From Bacteroidales bacterium (lineage in GTDB: Bacteria; Bacteroidota; Bacteroidia; Bacteroidales; UBA932), in the NCBI GenBank assembly GCA_017548985.1, contig JAFYYW010000026.1:93235-157234 (forward strand): a stretch of 64,000 nt of DNA. Reading direction: 5' to 3'. Position 1 is the first letter of the stretch. Each line of letters starts with the position of its first letter. A program made the position numbers and the translations under genes. Below the pieces are notes generated by a model that saw nothing but the letters and a program-made list of their open reading frames with translations, was not told the origin of the DNA and did not search any database. This document shows positions 39,075 through 47,673 of the stretch, one piece after another.

Positions 39075-39833
39075 ATGGACGAGAAGGTTGAAATAAGGTG
39101 GGTTGAAGAGACTGATTCCACGCAGGACGAGGTCAGGAGGCATATTTCGGAATATGACAATCTGTCAGTGGTGGCCGCCGAGTTCCAGAAAGCCGGAAGA
39201 GGACAGCGGGGAAACACGTGGCTGGCCATGAAGGGAGAGAACCTAACGTTCTCGATGCTGCTTAAATTCGGAGAAAAGGGATTCCCCTCCTTGAAGGCGT
39301 CGGAACAGTTCCTGATCACAAAGGCTGCCACCGTAGGAGTCACGGATTATTTGGGAAGTAAAAGTATCAGCTGCTCGATAAAATGGCCGAATGACATTTA
39401 TTTCCGCGACAAGAAGATATGCGGGATGCTGATAGAGAACATCCTTGACAAAGAATATCTGGCCTTTAGCGTGGTTGGTATCGGACTGAACGTCAACCAG
39501 CGTGAGTTCCCGCCCCAACTGATGAATCCTACCTCCATGTCAGCGATTACCGGGAAGACGTACGATATTAAAGAGGAGTTGGACTTGCTTGCCGATTATC
39601 TGGCATCAGCGTTCAAGGCCACACTAGGATCTGATAATGAGTTTGAGGCTGATCATGAATATGTGCGCAGGCTTTACAGGAAGGATGAGTTCCATGAGTT
39701 CACGATATGTCAGGACGGTTCTCTCCTTGAGGGGAAAATAATCGGAGTCACACCCGGTGGATTAGTTCAGATAATGAATAGAAAAGGCGAACTTTTCCAG
39801 TTCGCCTTCAAAGAGATAAGTTATATTATCTAA
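39075..39833 (+). CDS. birA: Biotin--[acetyl-CoA-carboxylase] ligase
   Basis: A 252-residue biotin protein ligase without the N-terminal DNA-binding domain, so it should not act as a repressor. The biotin/AMP loop is GRGQRGNTW, followed by LTFSMLLK. The catalytic block is SIKWPNDIYFRDKKICGMLIE and GIGLNVNQ. A small C-terminal SH3-like domain is present. It attaches biotin to carboxyl-carrier proteins. Its stop overlaps rpe on the opposite strand by four bases. Confidence 0.92.
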   Translation: MDEKVEIRWVEETDSTQDEVRRHISEYDNLSVVAAEFQKAGRGQRGNTWLAMKGENLTFSMLLKFGEKGFPSLKASEQFLITKAATVGVTDYLGSKSISCSIKWPNDIYFRDKKICGMLIENILDKEYLAFSVVGIGLNVNQREFPPQLMNPTSMSAITGKTYDIKEELDLLADYLASAFKATLGSDNEFEADHEYVRRLYRKDEFHEFTICQDGSLLEGKIIGVTPGGLVQIMNRKGELFQFAFKEISYII

Positions 39834-40483
39834 AGTCTTAAATCAGCTATGGCCTGAGCGGGATCTTCCGCTTTGAACACAGAACTTCCAGCCACCAGCA
39901 TCGTGGCTCCGGCCTCCCGGAGCGCCTTGGCGTTGGATGATGAGACTCCCCCATCCACCTCAATATCTTTGACAATCCCGATCCTCTCCATCTCAGCCTT
40001 CAAAGCCGCTATCCGTCCGATCGAATCCTCGATGAATCTCTGGCCTCCGAATCCGGCGAAAACCGACATGATAAGGAAAAAATCGACCTCAGGGATATAG
40101 GGGAAAAGCCTTTCCACCGGCACGTCTGGATCAATGGCCAAACCGACCTTGACACCACATGATTTCGCCAGGTTGATATATTCAGAGACGTCTTTTCCGG
40201 CCTCGTCGGCAGCCTCGAGATGAAAACTGATCAAGGAAGCGCCGGCCCGCGCGAAACGCTCGATATACTTGTCGGGATTGACGATCATCAAATGGACATC
40301 CAGGGGAATCGTCGCGATACCGGCGACAGCCTCCAGGACAGGGAAACCAAATGAAAGATTCGGCACCAAACATCCGTCCATGACATCGAAATGGAGAAGA
40401 TCAGCATGGTCATTGACAAGCAGCACATCTTCTTCGAGATGGAGGAAATCGGCGGCGAGGATTGATGGGGCTATCTTTACCAT
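39830..40483 (-). CDS. rpe: Ribulose-phosphate 3-epimerase
   Basis: A 217-residue TIM-barrel enzyme interconverting ribulose 5-phosphate and xylulose 5-phosphate. Family blocks are all present: APSILAADFLHLEEDV, LHFDVMDGCLVPNLSFG, LDVHLMIVNPDKYI, FHLEAADE, and the phosphate site VDGGVSSSNAKALREAGATMLVAGSSVF. It is last in the dnaA-pepD-rpe unit, four bases after pepD. Confidence 0.95.
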   Translation of the reverse strand: MVKIAPSILAADFLHLEEDVLLVNDHADLLHFDVMDGCLVPNLSFGFPVLEAVAGIATIPLDVHLMIVNPDKYIERFARAGASLISFHLEAADEAGKDVSEYINLAKSCGVKVGLAIDPDVPVERLFPYIPEVDFFLIMSVFAGFGGQRFIEDSIGRIAALKAEMERIGIVKDIEVDGGVSSSNAKALREAGATMLVAGSSVFKAEDPAQAIADLRL

Positions 40484-40487
40484 AACA

Positions 40488-41912
40488 CTACTTGAATGAG
40501 GTCACAACATCCGCCAGATGCTCGGTGAACTTGTCCAGCGAGGCAAGGTCCAGCCTTTCCCCGGGGGCGTGAACACCACGCAAAGTGGGACCGAAGGAAA
40601 TCATGTCCAGGTCACCGAATTTCTCGCCGAAAAGCCCGCACTCCAAGCCCGCGTGAATGGCCTTCACCTCAGGCTCGCGGCCGAACAGCTTCTTGTAGGA
40701 ATCCACGCAAAGGTGGAGTATGGCGGAATCAACATTAGGCTGCCATCCGGGATATTCGGAAGTGTGCTCCACCTCAGCTCCGGCCAACTGGAAAGCGGCT
40801 CCGACCTTACTCGCCATCATCCTTCTGGCCGAGGCGATCGAGCTGCGCTGGCTGGTCACAATCTCGATGAGACCCGCGCGGCGCATCCGCACAGAGGCGA
40901 GATTGGTGGATGTCTCGACCAGGCCAGGAATATCAGGGCTCATGGTCTCAACTCCGTGAGGGCATGAGAACAAGACCCGGACAAGCCTGCCGGCGACATC
41001 AGAATCAATAGGTTTCTCAGTGCAGCGGAAAGGGGCGGCGGTCAACTTGAGACCAGGATCGGTCTTGGAATACTCGTTTTTGATATCCGCAGCGAAAGCG
41101 TTGAAACGCCCGATTGTCGCCTCACGGTCCGGCACCGCTATGATAGCCTCACACTCGTGGGCGATGGCGTTATGCTTATTGCCTCCTTTTATCACAATCA
41201 GCTGCATCCCTGTGACTAGTTCCCCATTGAGGAAACGGGCCATCAGCTGGATGGTGTTCGCGCGACCTTTGTTGATGTCGTCTCCGCTATGTCCACCTAG
41301 ACCTCCTTTAATCTCAACACGGACCGGAGCGTAGCCAGTAGCGAGAGCCTCGCACTTGTACCGGAAATTGGCCATGGTCTCAAGGCCGCCGGCGCAACCG
41401 ATGAACATCTGTCCCTCATCCTCAGAATCGAGGTTGATCAAGGTCCTGCCGGTGAAGAAACCGGGTTTCATTCCGAAGGCGCCGTCCATTCCGGTCTCTT
41501 CCGAGACAGTGAACACACACTCCAGCTTACCCATCGGGAGGTCGCTCTCGAGCAAAGCCAGCATGGCTGCCACACCAATGCCGTCGTCGGCGCCAAGGGT
41601 GGTGTCTTTCGCCACCATCCAGCCGTCCTCAATCTCATAATGGATAGGATCGGTCGAGAAATCATGCGTGACGCCTCCCCTCTTCTCGCAGACCATGTCT
41701 TGATGTCCCTGCAGGACAAGGGCGGGGACATCTTCCTTGCCAGGCGACGCCTCTTTGACTATACAGACATTTCCCACCTCGTCGACACGGCATTCAAGAT
41801 TCCTGTCAGAGGCGAATTTCCGGAGGAACGCCATCATGCGCTCCTCGTGTCCCGACTCCCGCGGGATACGAGTGATCTCCTTGAAGATCTCAAGTACTTC
41901 GGCTGAATTCAT
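40488..41912 (-). CDS. pepD: Aminoacyl-histidine dipeptidase (PepD, M20 family)
   Basis: A 474-residue M20 metallopeptidase. Zinc-site blocks are LQGHQDMVCEK, LGADDGIGVAAML and FTVSEETGMDGAFG, with the later ECGLFGEKF near the C-terminus. An inserted dimerisation domain lies between. It cleaves Xaa-His and related dipeptides in the cytoplasm. ATG 41912 is preferred over an in-frame TTG at 41936. It follows dnaA by 24 bp and probably shares its message. Confidence 0.92.
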   Translation of the reverse strand: MNSAEVLEIFKEITRIPRESGHEERMMAFLRKFASDRNLECRVDEVGNVCIVKEASPGKEDVPALVLQGHQDMVCEKRGGVTHDFSTDPIHYEIEDGWMVAKDTTLGADDGIGVAAMLALLESDLPMGKLECVFTVSEETGMDGAFGMKPGFFTGRTLINLDSEDEGQMFIGCAGGLETMANFRYKCEALATGYAPVRVEIKGGLGGHSGDDINKGRANTIQLMARFLNGELVTGMQLIVIKGGNKHNAIAHECEAIIAVPDREATIGRFNAFAADIKNEYSKTDPGLKLTAAPFRCTEKPIDSDVAGRLVRVLFSCPHGVETMSPDIPGLVETSTNLASVRMRRAGLIEIVTSQRSSIASARRMMASKVGAAFQLAGAEVEHTSEYPGWQPNVDSAILHLCVDSYKKLFGREPEVKAIHAGLECGLFGEKFGDLDMISFGPTLRGVHAPGERLDLASLDKFTEHLADVVTSFK

Positions 41913-41936
41913 CAGAGATATATTTGTGTTGGTCAA

Positions 41937-43361
41937 TTATCTGGCTACTGGCACGAGCATCCTCTCGATGTCAGACACATACTGGCGGAACAGCTTGTCA
42001 GTGGACATCAGGTCGGACACCGTGTTGCAAGCGTGGAGGACAGTGGCGTGATCCTTTCCTCCCAGCTCCATGCCGATGGTAGACAGGGAGCAGCCCCCGA
42101 TCAGATTGCGGCTCATGTACATGGCGATCTGACGGGCCTGGACTATATTCCTCTTGCGGGATTTGGAAAGGAGGGTCTCACGGGTTATGTTGAAATACTC
42201 GCAGACGACGTCCTGGACCTTGTCCATGGTGACCTCATCACGCTCCTCGCTTACAATATTGCCCGTGACTTTCTCGGCGAGCTCTCTCGTGATCTCCTCG
42301 TGGCAAAGGGTCGCGCTGGCGATAAGCGAGATAAGGGCACCTTCCAGCTCGCGGAAATTGGAGCGGATCTTGGAGGCCAGAAGCTCAAGAACATCATCGC
42401 TCACATTCACACCCTCACGGGAGCATCTGGCTTTAAGCATCGCCAGCCTGGTCTGCTGGTCAGGCTTGTCAAGCTCCACGGAAAGCCCCCATTTGAACCT
42501 GGAGAGAAGCCTCTCCTCAAAATTCATGAGATCCACGGGAGCGCGGTCGGAAGTGAATACCAACTGCTTACCTGACTGGTGGAGATGATTGAATATGTTG
42601 AAGAAAGCGTTCTGTGAGGCCGGTCCGACAAGCTCGTGGATGTCATCGACCACAAGGACATCAATCCTCATATAATAGGCCATGAAATCCGCCAACTTGT
42701 TCTGATGGACGGCGTTCATGTATTGTGTCTTGAACTCGTTGCCGGTCACGTAGAGGACAATGAGGTCCGGGTAAGCGTCATGGATGGCGATACCGATAGC
42801 CTGAGCGAGATGGGTCTTGCCCAAGCCAGGTCCTCCGAATACGAACAGAGGATTGAAAGGAGTCTTGCCAGGCTTCTGGGATATATTGATTCCAGCGTTG
42901 ATTCCCATCTTGTTGCACTCCCCCTTGACCAGGTTGTCAAAACAATACGCGGGATTAAGCCTGGGATTGATCTTGACCTTCTGGAGGCCCGGGAAAACGA
43001 AGGGGCCGGGATTGCCGGAGGCCTGGAAGGTGTTAAGCGTCACAGCCTTGTTCTCCGGGACATTCCCGTGGGCGGCGCTGAACACCATCGGCTCTTCCTT
43101 GCGGACGGGGTGGATCCGGTACATCAGCCTGGCGTCCGGTCCGATAACCCTGCGGAGAGCCATCTTAATGATCGGAAGATAGGCGTCCTCAAGGTAGCTG
43201 CGGAAGAAATCAGTGGGCACCTCGACAGTCAGGGTGGAGGCCTCAAGAGAGACCGGAACGATCGTCTTGAACCAGACGTTAAACTGCTTCGGATCCACGT
43301 TTTGCTCGAAGATCCTAAGACACTCGTTCCACACTGAAATATGTCGTTCCAGTCCTGCCAT
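41937..43361 (-). CDS. dnaA: Chromosomal replication initiator DnaA
   Basis: A complete 474-residue DnaA. Domain I is at the N-terminus (WNECLRIFEQNVDPKQFNVWF). A variable linker leads to the AAA+ domain with Walker A FGGPGLGKTHLAQAIG and Walker B VLVVDDIHEL. The C-terminal DNA-binding domain has CSLSTIGMELGGKDHATVLHACNTV. It opens the origin by binding DnaA boxes. No dnaN or recF follows it, and no DnaA-box cluster was found upstream, so it does not mark the origin here. Confidence 0.96.
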   Translation of the reverse strand: MAGLERHISVWNECLRIFEQNVDPKQFNVWFKTIVPVSLEASTLTVEVPTDFFRSYLEDAYLPIIKMALRRVIGPDARLMYRIHPVRKEEPMVFSAAHGNVPENKAVTLNTFQASGNPGPFVFPGLQKVKINPRLNPAYCFDNLVKGECNKMGINAGINISQKPGKTPFNPLFVFGGPGLGKTHLAQAIGIAIHDAYPDLIVLYVTGNEFKTQYMNAVHQNKLADFMAYYMRIDVLVVDDIHELVGPASQNAFFNIFNHLHQSGKQLVFTSDRAPVDLMNFEERLLSRFKWGLSVELDKPDQQTRLAMLKARCSREGVNVSDDVLELLASKIRSNFRELEGALISLIASATLCHEEITRELAEKVTGNIVSEERDEVTMDKVQDVVCEYFNITRETLLSKSRKRNIVQARQIAMYMSRNLIGGCSLSTIGMELGGKDHATVLHACNTVSDLMSTDKLFRQYVSDIERMLVPVAR

Positions 43362-43598
43362 TAAGTAATTTAAAAAAATGATGAAGCCGGGAAGGTTAGC
43401 CCACTTGCTTTATGGTGCAAAATTGGAGGAAAAATCCTTTATAAAAAAACTTTTTTATTATTGTTTTTGATTTTTATTTTCCTTATATATAGAAGTCACC
43501 AAAACAAGAGAGATTGCCATAAACTATTGACAATCAACAAGATGCGATAAAGGCCAAAAAGCTAAATGACGCAGTATGAATTACTTCCGTAAAAGGGC
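43362..43598. other. AT-rich gap between dnaA and the amidase gene
   Basis: A 237-bp gap without a gene. It holds a short A/T inverted repeat (ATAAAAAA, 43441-43448, with TTTTTTAT, 43451-43458) and no perfect TTATCCACA box. Likely dnaA leader and amidase-gene terminator region; nothing else is recognised. Confidence 0.4.
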
Positions 43599-44828
43599 TT
43601 ATTTGACCCTGGAAAACTCACCGTTCTCGACCTTCACAATGAAGCAATCCGGATATGAACTCTTGACTGTTGAAAAGGACTTTTTGACTTCGGAAAGATC
43701 GTTTGAACAGAGGATCAAATACTTATACAAATTACCCGTTTTGAACCTGCGGAACTCATAACCTTTGAAGAAAGGATCAGAAGATTTCATATCGCGGGAC
43801 GAGACCAAAACCTGCACTCCATACAGCGCCACATCCTCACTGACGACGGGATCATTTCCGGCCGGTTTTGTCTCGACAGTATCAGTGACTTCAACAGGTT
43901 TTGTCTCTTCAGGCTTAGCGACTTCAACAGGTTTTGTCTCAGCGGGCTTCGCGGCTTCAGCCGGCTTTGTCTCAGGTTTCTTGGCAGGGGCCGGAGAGAC
44001 GGCAGATACCCCGTCATATTCCTTCTTGTACTTGGCGAAGGCGTCGTAAAGATCGGAAGCGATCCTGTCTTTCCCTTTTGATGTGATCAAAGCCTCCCGA
44101 TCCGTCGGGTTGGACATGAAACCGCACTCGACGAGGACAGCGGGCATGGCGGTGCGCCAGAGGACATAAAAAGGATCCTGCGATATTCCCCGGCTAGCCT
44201 TGATCGCTCCCCCCTTCATCTCCTCGTCCACGAACTTCGCGAACTTGAAACTCTGCTCGAGGAAGGAATTCTGCATGAGATTCATGAATATATATGACTC
44301 AGGGTCGGAGGGATCGAATCCTTCGTATTTAGTGGTGTAGTCATCTTCCAGCAAAATGACGGAATTCTCACGACGGACAACATCCATATTACCGGCATAG
44401 AGGTCCTTCTTCTTGCTCGTGTATTGACCGAGGATATGGACAGAATAGCCGTTGGGGCCGGTCCTCTTGCCATCAACAGAGTTGACATGGATAGAAATGA
44501 ACAGATTCGCCTTGGCCTTGTTGGCGATATCAGCCCTACCCTGGAGTTCGACGAAAGTGTCGTCATCCCTGGTCATGACCACTTTGACGTCAGGGTAACC
44601 GGAACGGATCTTCTCAGCGAGCCTTGTGGCAATGTCGAGCACCACCGTCTTCTCCATAGTCTTTCCGCTGGGACTTATACAACCGGCGTCTTTGCCGCCA
44701 TGCCCAGGATCGATCACGACAGTGGATAACTTTATCTGGGATGACGGTGCCTGGCCGGACGCGGGGGAAGCGGCCAGAAAAGGGATTGACGCAGCGAGTA
44801 CGGCAAGAAAATTGCGAATGATATCCAA
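43599..44828 (-). CDS. N-acetylmuramoyl-L-alanine amidase with SPOR-like C-terminus
   Basis: A roughly 409-residue periplasmic amidase. The signal peptide is MDIIRNFLAVLAASIPFLAA, cut near SGQ. The Amidase_3 domain has VVIDPGHGGKDAG, the zinc Glu in MEKTVVLDI, SIHVNSVD and the catalytic VECGFMSNPTD. Then comes a low-complexity Lys/Pro/Glu linker with an 11-residue repeat, and a C-terminal ~70-residue SPOR-like domain (LYGVQVLVSSRD). It splits the stem peptide from peptidoglycan at division. The start is uncertain: TTG 44828 gives a good signal peptide, while the frame is open to 44927. It is divergent from lptD. Confidence 0.85.
   Translation of the reverse strand: MDIIRNFLAVLAASIPFLAASPASGQAPSSQIKLSTVVIDPGHGGKDAGCISPSGKTMEKTVVLDIATRLAEKIRSGYPDVKVVMTRDDDTFVELQGRADIANKAKANLFISIHVNSVDGKRTGPNGYSVHILGQYTSKKKDLYAGNMDVVRRENSVILLEDDYTTKYEGFDPSDPESYIFMNLMQNSFLEQSFKFAKFVDEEMKGGAIKASRGISQDPFYVLWRTAMPAVLVECGFMSNPTDREALITSKGKDRIASDLYDAFAKYKKEYDGVSAVSPAPAKKPETKPAEAAKPAETKPVEVAKPEETKPVEVTDTVETKPAGNDPVVSEDVALYGVQVLVSSRDMKSSDPFFKGYEFRRFKTGNLYKYLILCSNDLSEVKKSFSTVKSSYPDCFIVKVENGEFSRVK
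43887..43952 (-). repeat. 33-bp tandem repeat coding for the amidase linker
   Basis: A 21-bp block is repeated exactly with a 33-bp period (43887-43907 and 43920-43940). It codes two copies of an 11-residue ETKPVEVAKPE-like unit in the linker between the amidase and SPOR-like domains. Further degenerate copies lie on either side. Copy number may vary among strains. Confidence 0.75.
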
Positions 44829-44837
44829 AATAAGTCG

Positions 44838-44845
44838 TATATTTG
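44838..44845 (+). promoter_or_regulatory. -7 promoter box for lptD
   Basis: TATATTTG fits TAnnTTTG. Transcription from about 44850 excludes the long upstream starts of the lptD frame and lies only ten bases from the amidase gene start on the other strand. Confidence 0.55.
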
Positions 44846-44868
44846 TTCTCGCGAATTTAAGAATAAAA

Positions 44869-47610
44869 TTGCATTTCAGAAGGCATACATATACTATAAT
44901 ATTGGCTTTGCTTCTTGTCGCTCTCACAGGGATGTCCGTTTTCGGGCAGAACCCGAGGAGGAATCGTCGTCAAGGAGAGAACACGCCGGCTCCTGACACC
45001 ACCAAGATCCAGGCGCCGGATTCCACCGCCGTAAAAGACACCCTCCCCAACCTCGATTCCCTTTCCATAAGGCGCGATTCCATCAGGCAGGCGAAGGCGG
45101 ACTCCCTCGATTTGCTAAGCAAGAGCTCCATTTCCAAACCGGCCTTCTCAGCTGCGAAAGACTCCTCTAAGCAAGTGTTCACGGACGGTCAAAGGAAGAT
45201 GTTCTACTGGGGAGACGTACAGGTCACCTATGAGAATATAAGCCTCAAGGCCGACTACATGGAGTACGACATGAACAGCGGAACCGTCTTTGCCAGAGGT
45301 ACTTACGACTCCCTAGCACAGGAATGGAAAGGCCAGCCGGTGATGACCCAGGGTAACCAGACCTTCAATATGGAGGAGATCCGCTACAACTTCAACACAA
45401 GGAAGGCGAGGATCACCAACATGATCACACAGGAAGATGACGGAATACTCCATGGCAAGAACATCAAGATGTTGCCCGACAAGTCGATCAACATCACACA
45501 AGGCAAATACACTGTCTGTGACCTTGAGCATCCCCACTATTATCTGAAGCTCTCCTCCGCCAAGGTCATCACAAAGCCCTCGCAGAAAACCGTGTTCGGA
45601 CCCGCCCATCTGGTTGTCGAGGATGTCGACCTGCCTTTCGTCGCCATTCCGTTCGGATTCATCCCCCAACGGCCTGAGAGAGCCACGGGAATGCTGATGC
45701 CATCCTTTGGAGAGGAGAACGCCCGCGGTTTCTACATGAGGGATGCCGGAATGTATTTCGTGATCGGGGATTTCTTCGACCTTTCCCTGACCGGAGACTA
45801 TTACACCCTCGGTTCCTGGGCAACGAACATCAACTCCCGTTACATGGTGAAGTACAAGTTCTCCGGGAACATGGCCTTCAACTATTCGGTGGACCAGACA
45901 GGTGAGAAAGGGAGCACCGACTTTTTCCAAAGCAAGAACTTCGGTCTGAAATGGTCGCACTCTCAGGATGCCAAGGCCCATCCAGGGCAGTCATTCTCCG
46001 CCTCAGTCAACTTCTCCAGCCCTTCCAACAGCAGGTATAACTCACGTTCCGTCTCGGAGGCTCTCCAGAACCAGATATCATCATCTGTGTCATTCTCCAA
46101 GAACTGGAAAGGCAAGTTCAACCTCTCGGTCAACGCCCTCCACAGCCAGAACTCCAGGGATAGTTCTTACACCTTCACTCTCCCTAATATCACATTCTCA
46201 GTATCGAGGTTCTACCCGTTCAAGATAAAGAACAGGGTCGGAAAGGAGAGGTTCTATGAGAAGTTCTCACTCGCCTACAACACTTCATTCCAGAATAAGA
46301 TCGGTTTCAAGGCGTCCGAGTTCGGGGATCCTGGCTTCTTAGACAAGTTCAACAACGGAATGGCCCACAATTTCAATATCGGGCTTCCGGATTTCACACT
46401 ATTCAATTATCTCAACGTGACCCCATCGGTCTCTTATGGGATGAACTGGTTCTTCAGGGAGACAAACGCGTTTTTCAATCCTGAGACCAACAGGGTCGAG
46501 ACAAAACTCGGATCGCCATTCTCGGCTTTCGGAGCCACCCACAACTATTCCGGATCAGTCTCGATGAGCACCCGTATCTATGGTATGTTCAATTTCGGCA
46601 AATACCATAAGCTCCAGGCTGTCAGGCATGTGGTCTCCCCCAGCCTGAGCATGAGCTTCAGCCCTGAAAAGGCCAAGGCTTTCAATGGTTACCGGACCCT
46701 TGAATATGTGGACACCCTCGGACGCGCGAAAACATACGACTACAACATCTACCAAGGCCAGCTCAACTCCGTGCCGGGAAGAGGCCGGTCAGCGACCATG
46801 TCCCTCTCTATCGGTAACAATCTTGAGGCTAAGGTCCGCGACGCGAGAGACACCACCGGCACAGGCTCCAAAAAGATCAAGATTCTCGATCAGTTCAATA
46901 TCAACACAGGTTACAACTTCCTCGCTGACTCCCTGAGAATGAACAATGTGGGAATCACGATGTCAACTTCCATATTCGGCAAACTTGGAATCAACGGTAA
47001 CCTGAATTTCGATCCGTATGCTATTGATGAGCGTGGAATGAGAATCAATAAATTCCACCTGATCCAGACAGGTATTCCCCTGAGGCTGACGAATTTCAGC
47101 GCCTCGATGTCATATTCGTTGTCCGGACAGGGACAGATGAAAGGAAATGACGGCGGAGGATCCGGAGGCGGCACCGCTGACTATTACAGGAGGATTTATT
47201 ACCATCCGGTGACCGGGGAATATATTCCCGGAGGTTGGCTATACTACACCAACCCTAATGTGCCCTGGAGCCTGAACTTCAACTATACTCTTTCCATGAA
47301 CCGCTCCTACAGCTACGTGAACGAGCAGTTATTCCAGAAAGACAATTACACACAGACATTGGGAATATCAGGTAATATACAGCTGACTCCCAAGATGTCG
47401 GTACAGGCCCAGACCGGCTGGGATTTTGTGGCGATGAAGATGACCACCTCGCAGATGTCGTTCAAATATGACTTGCATTGCTTCAATATAGCGGTGTCGT
47501 GGGTGCCGTCCGGTATGTACCAGTCATATTCATTCATCATCTCCGCGAATGCCGCAGCCCTCTCAGACCTTCTCAGGTTCAAGAAGAGCACAAGCTACTG
47601 GGACAATTAG
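44869..47610 (+). CDS. lptD: LPS-assembly protein LptD-like (OstA domain plus barrel)
   Basis: A roughly 913-residue outer-membrane protein. The signal peptide region is HFRRHTYTIILALLLVALTG, ending near VFGQ. A charged, Asp-rich stretch follows, then the OstA/LptA-like jellyroll (VQVTYENISLKADYMEYD, ARGTYDS, HGKNIKMLPDKSINI). A large C-terminal barrel of aromatic strands makes up the rest. It inserts lipopolysaccharide in the outer leaflet. Start: the frame is open to 44626, but the promoter at 44838 and the signal peptide point to TTG 44869. A Gly/Ser/Asp loop (GNDGGGSGGGTAD) is near residue 765. Confidence 0.82.
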   Translation: MHFRRHTYTIILALLLVALTGMSVFGQNPRRNRRQGENTPAPDTTKIQAPDSTAVKDTLPNLDSLSIRRDSIRQAKADSLDLLSKSSISKPAFSAAKDSSKQVFTDGQRKMFYWGDVQVTYENISLKADYMEYDMNSGTVFARGTYDSLAQEWKGQPVMTQGNQTFNMEEIRYNFNTRKARITNMITQEDDGILHGKNIKMLPDKSINITQGKYTVCDLEHPHYYLKLSSAKVITKPSQKTVFGPAHLVVEDVDLPFVAIPFGFIPQRPERATGMLMPSFGEENARGFYMRDAGMYFVIGDFFDLSLTGDYYTLGSWATNINSRYMVKYKFSGNMAFNYSVDQTGEKGSTDFFQSKNFGLKWSHSQDAKAHPGQSFSASVNFSSPSNSRYNSRSVSEALQNQISSSVSFSKNWKGKFNLSVNALHSQNSRDSSYTFTLPNITFSVSRFYPFKIKNRVGKERFYEKFSLAYNTSFQNKIGFKASEFGDPGFLDKFNNGMAHNFNIGLPDFTLFNYLNVTPSVSYGMNWFFRETNAFFNPETNRVETKLGSPFSAFGATHNYSGSVSMSTRIYGMFNFGKYHKLQAVRHVVSPSLSMSFSPEKAKAFNGYRTLEYVDTLGRAKTYDYNIYQGQLNSVPGRGRSATMSLSIGNNLEAKVRDARDTTGTGSKKIKILDQFNINTGYNFLADSLRMNNVGITMSTSIFGKLGINGNLNFDPYAIDERGMRINKFHLIQTGIPLRLTNFSASMSYSLSGQGQMKGNDGGGSGGGTADYYRRIYYHPVTGEYIPGGWLYYTNPNVPWSLNFNYTLSMNRSYSYVNEQLFQKDNYTQTLGISGNIQLTPKMSVQAQTGWDFVAMKMTTSQMSFKYDLHCFNIAVSWVPSGMYQSYSFIISANAAALSDLLRFKKSTSYWDN

Positions 47611-47673
47611 TTTGATTATTACCATATTATTTCATATATTCGCGGAGTCTTTTAGAAAAGAAATCCCTTTTTT

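Noticed and set aside
42636..43337. 233-codon plus-strand frame opposite dnaA
   Set aside because: Antisense shadow of the conserved DnaA domains; no motif of its own.
43362..43598. Replication origin upstream of dnaA
   Set aside because: No TTATCCACA-type boxes or iterons are visible, and dnaN, recF or other origin-linked genes do not flank dnaA.
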